Assembly (NCBI GenBank): GCA_963978905.1
Contig: OZ022261.1
Span: forward strand, 11,223,992-11,287,991
Reading direction: 5' to 3'
From: Trichostrongylus colubriformis
Lineage: Eukaryota > Nematoda > Chromadorea > Rhabditida > Trichostrongylidae
DNA length: 64,000 nucleotides
Positions 34,443-47,900 of this stretch are shown here, piece after piece (the first letter of the stretch is position 1; the number at the start of each line of letters is the position of its first letter). The notes under the pieces are model-generated. The model ran no database searches. It had not been told where the DNA came from and was given only the letters and a program-made list of their open reading frames with translations. Made by a program: the position numbers and the translations under genes.

Positions 34443-34856
34443 ACACGGAAATGTGAGTTCTTGTGTCATCCATACATCTAAGTTTTGAGTTCCGCGCGAT
34501 ATTACAAGAACAACTGATATAGAGCTTCTCAAACTGATGGGGGTGGGGGTCCGAGTGGGTGCGAAGGCTAGAGAGGAGGTGAGGAGCAAATAGGCGACGT
34601 TCACGTGGTCATAGACGTAGGATGAGAAGCAAATCAACATTGGCGCGAAACTTTGAACTGGGCTCCACCCACCGACGGCAATTTGAACTCTTCAAATGCG
34701 CTCGACGGGAATTAGAACAAGCTGCTCTTCTTCCAGTCTTTCGATTTCTGCCTTGAAACAAAGAAAACTCGGTTCTTTTAGTGTTTCTGTTGTACTGCAT
34801 CTAGTACAGCGATTTTTAAGAAGTTAGAACCATAGAATACCCGTGGGCGATTCTTT
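34443..34856. mobile_element. MITE family M1b, copy 3
   Basis: The left end (CACGGAAATGTGAGTTCTTG) and right end (CCCGTGGGCGATTCTTTT) are degenerate M1 termini. The central module 34577-34800 matches 25400-25625 (CACGTGGTCA-AGACG-AG, GGCGCGAAA-TTTGAAC, CGACGG). It is intergenic, between the DM13 and lipocalin genes. Confidence 0.65.
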
Positions 34857-36189
34857 TAACTGTCGCTGCTCTCCATGGCTTTCTCATGAGTAAAAGGGCA
34901 ATGGAATGGGTGGATCCACTCCAAGCATCAGAAGTGCTGCCTGCAGAGGGAACGTGAGGGAAAGAAGGAGGCTGAGGAAGGATGAGAAGCGTTCCATTAA
35001 TAAAAGGTGCGCAATGAACGCTGGGAATCCTCCGCACCTTTAGTGCCTGCTACTTTGTGGAAGAGGGTCCCAGCATGCGAAGTAAGTAATGACTCTACAC
35101 AACCCACGTATTTGCTGATTCTGTCTTTCCATGGAGATGTTTTATTGAACTCAATAGTTTCAAAGAGCCTAGTCTCCGTCACTATATTCTGAAGAATGAT
35201 GAAATTTATTGAATCGGAGTACTAATTCAACACCGATTCGCTAGGCACTTGTTGAGAAAAAATGACGATTGATGGAGTTCAATGAATGCGCGATGGTATC
35301 CTCGCGAAAAGAAACGACCACTCGGTCGTCATTCTTTACGCTGTGTACACTCTTCGACGTGCCGTAACAAGGTTTGACTCAATGTCCCTTAGGGTAGCCG
35401 TGCAAGCAAAGCTCAGGACCGAGAGCAACGGAAAAGAAGTTGGAACCGCGTAAGGTCAGCCGTCGTGCTAATGAACGGGTCGTGTAAGTATCTAAGTAAG
35501 TGCTAACTCGTATAGGCGTCACGGCAGACTGATTTTTCAGGTCTTGCTTGACCTCTAAAAATACGAATTCATGCACAAAAAAGCAAAATCCTGTGGAAGC
35601 TGGGTTGACCTTACCCATTCGAAACCGTTCGCATGAGGGTCTTACACTTATCGAATATGACAGGGAACGTTCCGACGCCACATGCTATCACGTAAAGTTC
35701 GTGATCGGTCAGGTACGACCCATATTCGGCGATTCGCTTTCGGTTCGCTCATCTGCCCTATATTCGGCAACGTTGCATTAAGTTATTCACTTCTACGAGT
35801 GTCATTTATTGTTGCATTCACGACGAAATCTTCAGTAGAAACCTAGGAAAGTTGATTGATGAGTAGATTCGGGCGTTTCGCCTGACTCGAATTAATTCGT
35901 TCCTACTTCCTTTAGTACCGTCCCTTTCACTGCATTCGGATCACCTCATTAAGAAGATCGCCACCTTTCCTACTGTAATTTACGACCACCATCAATGAAA
36001 TCGAGCCAATTTTTTCGATTTATTACGACAGCTGCGTTATTAATACATGTCTTGACAATACATTTGCGTTTTCACCTTGCCTTCTTTTCATACATTTGCG
36101 TTTTCACCTTGCCTACTTTTCACTTTTACGCTATTACGTCGTGGCAAAAATGACAACTGTTTTGAAGCAGATATTTTAAAATAACATAA
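34857..36189. other. Intergenic, no gene recognised
   Basis: It contains a short tandem duplication, CATTTGCGTTTTCACCTTGC, twice at about 36061-36113. Short frames near 35379-35781 have no recognised domain. Confidence 0.4.
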
Positions 36190-37210
36190 CTCTCTTCAAA
36201 ATGTTGCATCGAAATAACGACCAAAAGAGTCAACACATTTCTGCCAACGAGAATGCAGTTCAGATATTCCGGCAGCACAAAATTCTGGAGTTCGGGAATT
36301 GACGAAATCGTTGAATGTCTTTCCCACGTCGTCTTCGTTTCGGAAGCATTTCTCGCTAAAGAAAGTTTCGAGATGCTTGAAAAATTTCCGTAGGGGAAAG
36401 GTATGATGTGTATGGAGGGTGGTACAGAGTTTCATATTCTAACTCGATCAGTTTTTTCTTGTCATCAATGAAAAATGCGATGGGGCGTTGTCATGGAATA
36501 GGATCGCGCCATTTCAGTTGATTAATGCCGGCTGAATTCGATGCATTTTTCAGTGCATTTTTTTCCTCACAGTTTTTCTCTGCTTTGATGGTTTTTCCTG
36601 AAGCCAGGAGGCTAAAGTAGATAAAACCGGCCTTAAACCACCAAACAATCACCATGACCTTTTTTGGTGCAACTCCAGCTTTGGAAAATGTCTAAGAGCT
36701 TCGTCTTAATTCAACCACTGTCCTGACCGTCGTATGGACCTTATCGTATTGAATCCATTTTTCGATACACGTCACATTGTGTTGCACAAAAGAATCGTTT
36801 TTGTTCCGCAAAAGATGGGACGAAAACACTTAGAGACGACGAGATTGCTGGTGCTCAATCAGCTCATGCGTGGTCCACTTGTCAAGTTTTTCACCTTTTC
36901 AACTTTCTTCACATGACGTGCTATAGCTCCGAAGTCAACTCCCAACTCTTCAGCAATTTCTCTTGTGGATCCTGTTGGGTTGGCTTCTATCTGTGTCTTT
37001 CGTCGTCTTTACCTTCCGATGACCGACCGCGTCCCACCTGATCTTCCAGGTTGAAGTCTCCATTTTGAGGTTTGTCAAGCCACCTCCGCGTGGTGTCAAG
37101 CACCTCCTCACTTGTAAACCTTCGCCTCATGCGTTTATGATATTTCTAGCTGTTTCCGCAGCACTTCGGCTGAGTCTGTATTCGTGAACATGATGAGTCG
37201 GTTTTTGCGT
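36190..37210 (-). pseudogene. Degenerate mariner transposase
   Basis: Read on the minus strand in shifting frames, the region follows a complete mariner transposase: HEYRLSRSAAETARNIINA (about 37200), RFTSEEVL..QNGDFNLEDQVGRGR, KWTTHELIEHQQSRR, LLRNKND, KVMVIVWW, the APSHFSLMT-type catalytic block (about 36470), YHPPYTSYLSPTEIF, and the tail RTPEFCAAGISELHSRWQKCVDSFGRYFDATF ending near 36196. Many stops and frameshifts make it dead. It differs strongly from the mariner at 17.66 kb, so it is a separate lineage. Confidence 0.85.
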
Positions 37211-37883
37211 CACGACAATATCTGCACGGGTGACCCAAAATGGTGGCAGAGAAACGGGAAAAATTTTAACGATAGCTTGAAAATGTGCTTCCAAACGATA
37301 TATTAAATTACTATATTTGCCCTAGTATTCAATAAATTATGATCAGTGAAACGTAGCAAGGGCGAAAATGGTCGTTATTTCTGCTTTTACCTAATAAAAT
37401 CATATTTTATTCTCTGTCATCCTAGAGCGATCGTTTCTATTCCAGAGCATGGGTTCAGAGAATAAAATGGGTCCGTGGAATGATTCTACCAACTGTTTCA
37501 TCTCTACGAACATGGCTTCCAGTTTCGTTGAAAAAAATAATAACAGAGCATATTCCGAGGGTTGATTTCTCAGGCTAACTAGACCAGTCTTGTAGATTTA
37601 CAATTCAGCGGACCGATTGCAGTCCAGCCTCTCTAGCGCTCTTCAAGCGTTCTATAGCTTAATGTTAGGACGCTGTCTCCTCTTTTCATTACTCGATGGT
37701 GTAGTTGTGGTTACTTATTATTGCATTACCTTGTTTCACCTGTCTATTTCCCAAATTTGTCTTGTACAATGCGCCAGATAAATGAATAAATGAGTAATTA
37801 AAAGAGTAAAAGAAAATTCACCGGTTTTCTCGGGAGAAGTTGCACTCGAAGTGGTTTCGCTATCGCGGTTAACATGAAATCAT
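37211..37883. other. Intergenic, nothing recognised
   Basis: No coding similarity or repeat structure could be supported. Confidence 0.35.
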
Positions 37884-38075
37884 TACCAGCTTTCACTTTT
37901 CAAACATTTTCGGAACTTGCTTGCTGGAAAATACTTCATCAATCAGGACAAGACAAAAAAAACCTTCGTGGACTTCGTAGATACTCGACCATCCAGTTTT
38001 TTCAATGATGGGATTTATTGACTGGTGTCACATTGGCAAAAGTGTGCTGATTCGAACGGTGCTTATTTCGATTAA
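37884..38075 (+). pseudogene. Mariner transposase C-terminal fragment
   Basis: The plus strand encodes FKHFRNLLAGKYF, then KKTFVDFVDTRPSSFFNDGI, a stop, and VSHWQKCADSNGAYFD followed by TAA at 38073-38075. This is the diagnostic mariner C-terminus only. No inverted repeat could be paired to it. Confidence 0.75.
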
Positions 38076-38957
38076 ATCCGATGGGTATTGAGGAAGAAAT
38101 GATCGTTTAAAGTGAAACACTCAAAACGCTGAGAACTTTCCGGACAACCGAATCTTTTGCTCAGTGAGTTGCCCACAGGAGGGCACACCATTCAGGTCTC
38201 ATTCATACTAGCTAATGGAAAATTGAGGTCACTAGCGAAAAAAGGTCGATATATGATATGCTTACATATCTTGACCACTACTCACATGAAGGCAATGAGT
38301 GGACTAGGCAACGTACAAGCTGTTCAGCGAATCCACGTAAGCCATGATTGATGCTTTGGCTGTCAAACGGGTAAATGGAAAGGGTGGAGCGGGACACACC
38401 AATAAGGAACAAGTGATGTTCAATGACATGATGAAGAATTTCACTAAGTCTTTGGAGAAAAAAGTGGTGCTAGTTGTGAAGGACGCATCTAATTCTCTTT
38501 TTTTTTTTGAGGGGGGGAGGGGGGGGGTCCCATCTTTCGAGTTTTCGACCGTTTTATTCCATTCTTCATCCACGGTGGCACTGCTTGACCCTTTGACTTT
38601 CGTATTCTATGATTAACCTACCGAGCTTCGTGCTGTTTCCAATGCAAATTCGTGCAGAGCCTACGATTATTAGTTAGGAGTCGTAACAAAGTGGGATAAA
38701 ATATTATTTTACGAAATTACAGGATGAACGTGACTGACTGACCGAGCGGTTGAAATCTTTTTCCCGCCATATTTGTGCATCACGAGCCAGGGTCCATCTA
38801 GCGCGGAAACCTTTTGCCGATCGAATTGTGCTTCTCAAAGAGAACTCTATCTTACTCGCTTCTTTTTTCTCTACGCATAGTCTTCAATTTCGATCTCAAA
38901 CTTTATTATTTCTTCACGGCAGGTGAAACCATTTCAATACGGAGTAACGAACTGAAT
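38076..38957. promoter_or_regulatory. Region upstream of the lipocalin-like gene
   Basis: No gene was recognised. It contains a poly-T/poly-G tract at about 38499-38527 that keeps short chance frames open on both strands. The promoter of the gene starting at 38958 is expected here by position only. Confidence 0.3.
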
Positions 38958-41900
38958 ATGTGGATATGCTTACTACTTCTGCTAGCTCTTGGCTGTGAAG
39001 GGGATGAGACCCAGGAAGCCCGACCTGGAATGGATATCGCCGAACGATTAGCGAAAACATTACCACGATTACCCAACATTATTCACAGCCAAATGGAAGG
39101 CAAACCGGACGAATTACGGTAAGTGGTACAAAGATTCGTCAGCAAAATTGACTTTTTGCGATACCCATATAACTATATATTTACTTGTACTGTATTTACT
39201 TACTATAAACTCACTGTACCTGCGCTTTCTATGAACTCCGTGTTTTTTATCGGATAGTGCTGCTAAAAAATAAGCTACGGCCACGTCTGTGCGCTCTCCT
39301 AGCTGTTCCAGAGAGCACACAAGAGCTGCCAGTTTTCGTGGTATTTATAGTAATGCTGTAAAACCATTTATGTATGTCGAGACACCATGTTCTTTTTGCT
39401 TATCTTTCTCTTTTGCTTGCTGGCTCTTTAATTGTATTGATTTTTCGCTGGACTAGTGAAGCTACAGTGGCCGGCAAAGCTTCATTATTCTTAGCTTTCC
39501 TGACATGCGACTCACCTCCTATAGTGGTGCATTGATGTGCTGGTCAAGCGAGTGGCTTGGCCACCCCATTGAAGGCAACATTTTTCTGAGACCACGCTTG
39601 CACGACAGAGGCACCTTGATTCAACCCTTGTCCCGCTGGAAGGGCAAGTCATCACAGTGCAAGGAGGCTTTCGTAGAACCTCGAATCCTTTGGAATGGGG
39701 CCACTTCTTTTTCGTGAAAACATCCTTCAATCATAACCGAGTCTCTGTCCTATTCAGAGACGGGATGCCGATAGTTTGGATCACATTGCCCTTAGCAGTG
39801 GGGCTGTCGATGATATCCCCATCGATATTTAACACTAAAAACCTGCTCTCGTGGTTCCAGTCGGCGTGACAATATTCAGCTCAGCTGTTCACGCGCTCGT
39901 TTCGTCCCCAATCTTCCTGTGACAGCAAAGTTAGCATTTCTCAGAAAGGGCCGCCTTTTCGAGTCTCCTATACTCACACGGTGGCGCGCAGCAGAATTAC
40001 AGGGGTATGGTTGCTTGGGCCATGAAGTTCCCTCTTAATGTCTGCCACAGATAGATGAGGGTCACAATGTGACAAACGATTCAGTTACTTCTTATCATGC
40101 GCTCGAGGCGCACAATCGGCAGAAAAAGGCGAAACAACGACATGTAAGCATACATAGATAGCATAGTTGACCTTCCTACTATCCACCAATTCTGTGCAGC
40201 AGTTCCTTAATTTTCTTGGGTACACGCCCTCCCTTATTCTTTCAACGCCTATCGAATATTTAACATCTGCCCCAGAATTTCCAAACTATTGTGCATGCTT
40301 CTTGTGAATCCATAACTGGTTGCTGCCGCTTTGAATTGCTCTTCCCGTTCATCCACGTAGGCTCTTATCACCATGTCACTCGCCGTGATATGCGTTCAGA
40401 GAATGAAAGTAGAAAAACAACCCACCGTAGGTTCATAAAGTAGCGCACACTGGTTTTTGGATATGCTTTTGGAAGAAAATGTCGTGTGGCCCTACCTCGC
40501 GAATTCCGGCAAACCTTTAGGGACCGAACACTTTTGATGGTAGGTACGCACTCCAATTTTTTAGTGATCTGATCAGGGTAAAAGGAAGTTTTAGTCAAAA
40601 ATCTAGAACCGCATATCTTTCTGATTGCAATTGTATGTGGGCACCGCAACACCACGACCTGCAAGTTTTCGCACCTAAGTAGGGTTACTTCGCGCTAAGG
40701 TGCAAAGTAACCTTAATCAGATTCATTCAGGTGCGAAGATAATCGGCACGCAGACATGGATCTATGATCCGCATTTGTTCACCCACGAACGCGTAAATCA
40801 CATCGCGGATGGATGACGTGACGGGATTGATAGCGTCACGCGCTTAAAATAGAATACATCCTTCGACGACTTGATTGGCTGTTTTGCTTGATTTCTCCCT
40901 TGCTTTTTATTCGGCTACCCCTGTCCCACTGGTGAACAAGCTTTCATTCTGTAACAAGTATTAGCACTAACAAGTCCGCGACCACGTACTGTCATCGCCA
41001 GTTATGCAGTCGATGGTGCGCGGGGGTGCCTATAATGATATCATCTTTTAAAGCAGTTCAGCACCTAGCACTCGCTTAGACCATTTTCGGTGATCATTTT
41101 CCTTTCAGGGAGATGATATCGCAGATGCTCGGAGATGGACTGATAAGTCAACTCGTTGTGAATCCTTTTGGTGTGAGTCTTAGAATTAATATTCTGTGAA
41201 AAAAAAGAGGACAATACTTCACTTCAATCTGTGATTGGATCTAGATAAGATTTCTTATGAGCGGGTGTGTGCCGATGAAGTGGAATTGTGTGTGGTCGCA
41301 TGTGGCACACCGCGCAAAGAGTGTAATTGGGCACGCCGTAAGCATATGGCTGGCTCATAAGTTACGGGGGCACCTTGACTGATTTTCATTGTCCAATTTT
41401 TTGTTATTCCCAGTGTGCACCTCATCTACCTACAGCGTACTGCCAACGCTTCGGAAGCATTTGATTCCCCCATGCACAACTTCACAGAATTGCTGTCGAT
41501 TGGATGTCGTTTTTGAGATCACGTTGGTTAGCCTGTCATTACTCCTCCAAAGAATGGGTTAGAGTAGGATATGTGACGATTCGCTGATGCTAGATTAGAT
41601 CTATGGGATGAATAAGTAAGAAACACACTATTTCTGAATTTTCTTCGTTATAGGAGTCAAACCGGCTGTGTATCAAAGAAGTGGTTTTACATAAAAGCGC
41701 TTATCGAAGCCCTGGAAAACCAGGGTGTCTATAATCAGTACATAAGAATACTTCGGGAGCTCTATAGCAATTTCACGACCGGAATTTTAGAATAGAGGGA
41801 TTCAACAAGGCGATGTCACCTCGCCCAAACTTTTCTGCATCGCTCTTGCGAATGTGATGCCACAACTGGAATGAGGAGGCATGGGAGCGAATGTCGATAC

Positions 41901-44900
41901 CCGGCATTAGCATGCCTTTCAACTTCGTTGACGACATCGTGCTCATATCACCGACAATCCAGCAAGCGGAGAGAATGCTAGTAGATTTCGACTGCGAATA
42001 TGGAAAAAATCTGTTTAAAGCTGAATCCAATGAATACGATGTCAGTGAGGAACGGGTTGATACCTGATGCCCCGTTCACGCTTGAGCTTCCAAGACAATC
42101 GGTAGAGTAGTGAAGAAGACGAAGAGCATCCGACTCCGCACGCACCTCTTCGATTCCGCTGTCTTTTCCATCGACATATGCCTCAGAAACTTATACCTTA
42201 CGTAAGCAGGAAGTCCACCGAAAGAACTATGCTCAAAGTATAGCGATACACACAAGAGCAAAGGGGAATTAGGAGAAACGAACTCCGTCGACGATTGAAG
42301 TTCGGATACGCCGACGTATTTTCAAGGAATCAAAAATTAGATGGGCCGGATACGTCACCGTAACCGACCGGATCCCTCGGAACGTGAAACGAAGGACGAC
42401 CGCTGATCTGATGGTCAGACTTTTTCATGAAAATTTTTTGCGAAGGAAACAGAGGCTGCGTGTCCCTGCAGCCAGAAGGGTTCAATGGACTACTCTGGTT
42501 CGCAACAGGGATGAATGGAGACTTTGCCGTTGCCCACTCAGGACTTTCGATGAGCAACGGGACGACAGGTGATACAGGACAGGTTATAGGAGTAACCCAC
42601 TACCTTGTGAAAAATGGAATGTCTTCTTTTTCTTACATGTGAATCTCGACAAGATAAGGCAACCCTTCGTAGGATTCCATAGAGGCAGTAGTACCAAAAC
42701 AAAGCCAGCTGTGTTGAGCTCCTTCCTTTTTCTCAACGAGTTACAAGAATTTCTTTTGCGATGGACTGCACTTTGACTGTTGGAATCGCAGGATCATCTA
42801 AGCCTCGCTGCATCTGAATTTATCGACATACAGTCCCCATGCTTCATTGCCAAGCAAAGCTCATCCGCTGAAAAGTCAAGAGAGGTCTTTGTCACCGCAT
42901 GAACATGTCTCAGTATCACACCATGCAACATGGTAGTGTCCTGTCACATGACGGCTGGACTGCATAGGATTTTTCTCATTAGCTTAGCAAAGAGGATTGC
43001 TAGATCTCATAGAGTTGTCAATGCGTGTGTAATCTTCAAAAGAAAAAGCCTTTTTGGACGAACTGTGCCAGCGCTTTACTATCGCTTACATATCACGATA
43101 TCAATCATTGCGCGGCTGCCTAAGCATACCGTGGCCACTGGAAGATAAGGGCGAAGCTCGAAAACAGCGAGCAGATGAGCTGGCTAGCTAGTCGAAACAG
43201 CAGGCGTAGGTACTATATCACCAAAAAAAAAAATAGAATCTCGGCATTGCTCTCGACTCTTTTTTACAGCAGTAATGCAAAGTGGTCCGGAACCGGATCT
43301 GTTTTCATGGTCCATATCTCTGCATCTACACTTTCTCTAATGGAGAGCTCAGCTGTGAGCATAGTAAAGGAGGACCGACGCGACCTCGTAATTTCTCCAC
43401 AACTGAGGGGCGCGACAATTCACGAGTGGCGTGGTGAAGAATCGGAGCCTAAAATTATCCGGCGCGAGCCGTATTGGCTCCTCCTGCATCACATCCCTCA
43501 AGTGATTTTTAACACGCAAACAGATACACATTCTTCTAGAATGGCTCACGGATAGACAAGAATGAAATAACTGTGAGCTCGAAAGATTCGGGAAGCGATG
43601 CATCATGCTTATTACTACAACTCAGTGTTCGGTAAAAATCCCAATATTGGGTGTGTAAAGAAAAGTGATCTTGGAGGAATGGATCTCGCTGACGATATTC
43701 TGACGTTTCATTTGAACATTCATATAAACCATAGAAGAACCTGTAACTCATGCGAAACAAAGCAGCGAACCGCGTTTAGAGTGCCGATAGCAGTGTTTTC
43801 CATGTCAACGGCTTGGTGTGCGGCAACCTAACTTCTCCTTTCGCGAACTTGTGCAATAATTTAGAATGATTTCTCTCTGCTAACTGTCACTCTTCAGAAT
43901 GTTACAAGAAGAACTGATATCGGGCACGGCAGATAACGCAAAAGTATCGCCTGTCCACGCTACATCTTAAGAAGGACAATTTGTGCCTCATTAATGACAA
44001 GTACTGTGGAGAAATCGATATACGCCTTTCCCATATGAAATCAATAAACAAAATGGCGGTAACGTCTTTGCAACCAGTTCCCCACATGTTTAGAGATAAT
44101 AAAATATTCAATCAGGGTTCTACTGAAACACTAGTAGGTTTGGACTGGAAATTGTTGTCGCCTCATATTGGAAAAAATGAAGTTCTAAGTTTTAAATTAT
44201 GTGGTTTAGGTTGCTGAAGGAATGGGAGTGCCGTTAAGTACCTTGGGTATCAACAAGACAGATGTGGAGAGCCGATTTGGCGGTGCGCGCCCAAACGGTA
44301 CTTTCGGCGGAGGATTCTTTCCATTGTACGTGTTTCGCTTCGAGCAGTATTAACATGAAAATATTCGGCTATAAAAGCTCCAACAACGGGGTTTTAAAGA
44401 GAGGGCGATCTATGAGATGGGTGTGGTCCAGAATGTGAGGAGGACGCTTGATGATGCAAGGTCCAGGTTGAGTGGTTCAACCAGTCTGAAAAGAGATTGG
44501 GCATAATCATTTCAACGCCGCTCATGGCTTCAAAAAAAAAATTGTTCACGACTTCTTGCTCCAAAAATTTTGAGATTCTATATTTAGCGTAACCACTCCA
44601 ACAACGACTACAGAAAAGGTCATGTATCTGGACGGTGTGCCAATAAAAGATTTTGATCAGTTTGTCAGGTGAGTGATGACGAGTGCTTCGTTTCAGCACA
44701 ACGATACCTTATCCAGCTCCTCATGAATTGAAGGGATGCTCTAATTGATTGATCTCCCATAATTGATGCTCTTATTGGCTCAATAAAAGCTCCTGTCTTG
44801 GGCTGAGGAATCAAAGCCCACTCTTTGGACAGGTGCAAACTTTTAATTGCAATTCTTCACCAAGTTGTGTTTGGCGACATTCGAGTTCCTCTCAAAGATG

Positions 44901-47900
44901 CTCGGGATAGAGATCCGAACTTCGACGTGCTTCATGACAGTGGCTTGTTCTGAGCTCAAAAGGTCTACAACGAAACGGGGGACGTCCTTCGGATCACTGT
45001 TGTGCTGAAAAATCCATTCTATCGGTATTCTTCAACACGTCAAGGAAAGCAAGGCCTTTTTCAGAATATTCTTGAACGTTGCCGAGATCATGCTCCCTTG
45101 GATACGGAAAAGTGGGCTGATGTCACCCCATATAGACCGAACAAACTCCATACAGTACCACACTTTCTACGCCGTCTTGACGTTGATACCTGATTTTTGG
45201 GATGACTCCTCTTGCTCATAGGCCGTCTCACCTAGCCTCTCACGCCACCACGCCGAAAAGGGAGATCTTTGGCTCGTCGCTTGACATAACCTTTTCCCGA
45301 ACGTCTCTGGTCTAGGCTAGATGCTGACGGGCAACTCCAGTCGCGCCTTCTTTCCTTGAGCTCCTAGTGCCTTCGAAATAATCCTCCAGCCTCAGAGGAC
45401 ACTGAACAATACTTTGGTTGGAGGACGGGCTCGAAAAATTTGTTACTTGCTTGGAAATATCGGTTGAAGAAGCACTCCTGGGTGCGCATTCGATGTGCAT
45501 TTGCCTCCTGCACAACTACTGCTATTTTTTCCAGATCCCGTTGGAAAATCATGTAGTTTGCTATGATTTTGCAAAGAGCTACAAAAATGCTAACCTTAAC
45601 AAAACAGCAGCGGGATAATATGGTGATCGAGGAGTTTCCATATTCCGAACACGTCATCTTTATGATTGGATCAGATTATGTAGAACAACTTACTGATTTT
45701 CGATAAGCGGTGCCACGCATTGCTTTGTCTACTCAGTTTTTACGAGGTATCATGGCCGCTCACCAAGCCGTTGTCTTATCTCTTTTCCTCCTTCGGTGAC
45801 GTTTAACTATACAATGGACATCGGAAGACATTGACAAACTGACCTTTCCGGACGAGAGCAGACAGGCGACTGAGACTGAACGGCAACCGGGCTGGTTGAA
45901 AGTTTCCTCCTTTTTTTCAAAGATTCGACAGCACGTCTGAATCGTGACTTCAACAGCGAAACTAGCCCGAGCACGGTTCCCTTTCTACCGGTACGAACTC
46001 TGATGTATGTAAGTCATGACGGTCAAGTTCGGCAATCTTGGCCACCTAAACTGTGGTCTCGACACTGCCTCAAAGAAATTCGTAGCTCCCTGTTGTAGCA
46101 ATCCTCCGAACATACAATAAACAGAGAATCAAAATTTTAACGATTTGTTATTGCGATCGAATGATTTGAATTTCTCCATGTTTTGATTGGTACACTAACA
46201 ACCACGATATTGTACTATCAAATTTCTACAAGACTGCATTATGTCTTACCGGTCCTTTTGCGAGCATCTTTTAACCTGGCGACTCATGAAAGGTAGGATA
46301 ACATTTCTTTACCTTCTGGTGGTGGCTCAAATAGATCAGATTAGGGTGAAAGTAGCGATAGGCTATCTTTTCGATATCTACCGCTCATGACAACGACCGG
46401 AAACCACGATTACAATTCACAGTTGTCTCGCTGGCTCTGAGGAAGCCTTATATAACCGGCTAAGGAGGCTGGACCGGAAGTGGTGGCGACCCTTCCCCCA
46501 TTGGTTGATCCTTCCCTCGAGACTACGTCATCAGCCATCCTTGGTTGCTCGGTATCGATCGCGAGTAGCCATGTTCATCCATGTTTCCGGAACCTTAATC
46601 ATGGATATGAGCCAGCATTTACAACTTCAGTATAAACAACAAAAAAGAATTAAATCACGTGCATTATAAGGCAAAATACACTTCAACAGTACTACAATAA
46701 TATGATAGTATACAATGGGGCGGGACACACTTCAGTGATATGACCTGCCCATCCGCCATATAGAGGCGTCCCGACTCCATCTTTCAGCGGGAACTCCCTC
46801 TGGCCGTGTTCCCCGGATCACCACGAAACTTTCTGTGTTTTTCACTTCTCGCAGAATCACTGCTCGACTCCGCGTACGGGACTAGTTGAGCGGCTCAAGC
46901 GTCTATCGCGTGGACTTTCTGCTGAGGGTTGCGTCTCTTACTGAAACCTGGTCGGCGGAACGATATGTACATCTCGTGGCGACGATGTTCCGGATCAGCT
47001 GTCACAAAAGAATTCGGCTTGAACTCATCTCTTTGGCGTTTTTCGCAATTTCTCTTCATAACGACTCTTTCAACTCTGCGGAAGCCGACAGGAACTCGGA
47101 CTTCATCGTAATATCCCCACTGGTGATACTTATTTCTTCCAGAAACAACACGATTTGTCGTCCACCGGAGGGGTCTCTTGTGCCGATAGTCCGTGCCCAA
47201 GCATGGCAGAATGGGTGTGTGGGGCTACCTCTAAGACCTCGCTATAGTGGTCTCTGACCATCGCTTCAGATCCTATGGTCCGGCGTCGAAAAAAACAGCC
47301 CCGACGCACACCTCTCCCATCGAGGTCCATTCCTTCCGATTGCAGACTTCGTAGGGATTTGAAAAGAATAGTAGAGTCCCGCCCAGTTGGAGATGCCTTT
47401 CAATTGCCATTATGATCTGCCTCATTAACCGTCCCGAGGGCATGTGATCCGGCCAGACCAAAACGATCGCAGGAACTATACTAATGTTTGGCAACTTTTG
47501 AGCCAGTCGTTCCCAGTCTTCATAAACATACACAATAAGGTTATTCGCGTTGTCGACCTTCGTGTGGACTCTGCCGAAAGCGGGTGGAAGGGTGATGAAT
47601 ACTTGTTGTACGGGCATTGCTGTCGAGCCAGGCACGTTGGCATGCTTCAGCATAGAGAAGGCTGTGGTGATACGCTCCAGCATTATAGACTCTTCTGCCA
47701 TTGGTTGATCCTTCCCGCCAGACTGTGGTGCCATCAGCCATCCTTGGTTGCTCGCTATCGATTGCGACTAGCCATGTCCATCCATGTCTTCCGGAACGTC
47801 CACCATGGATATGTGCCAGCAGTTACAACTTTAGTAATAAACATTCAAACAGAACAACATCACGTAGTATACACATTATAAGGCAAAATACACTTTAACA

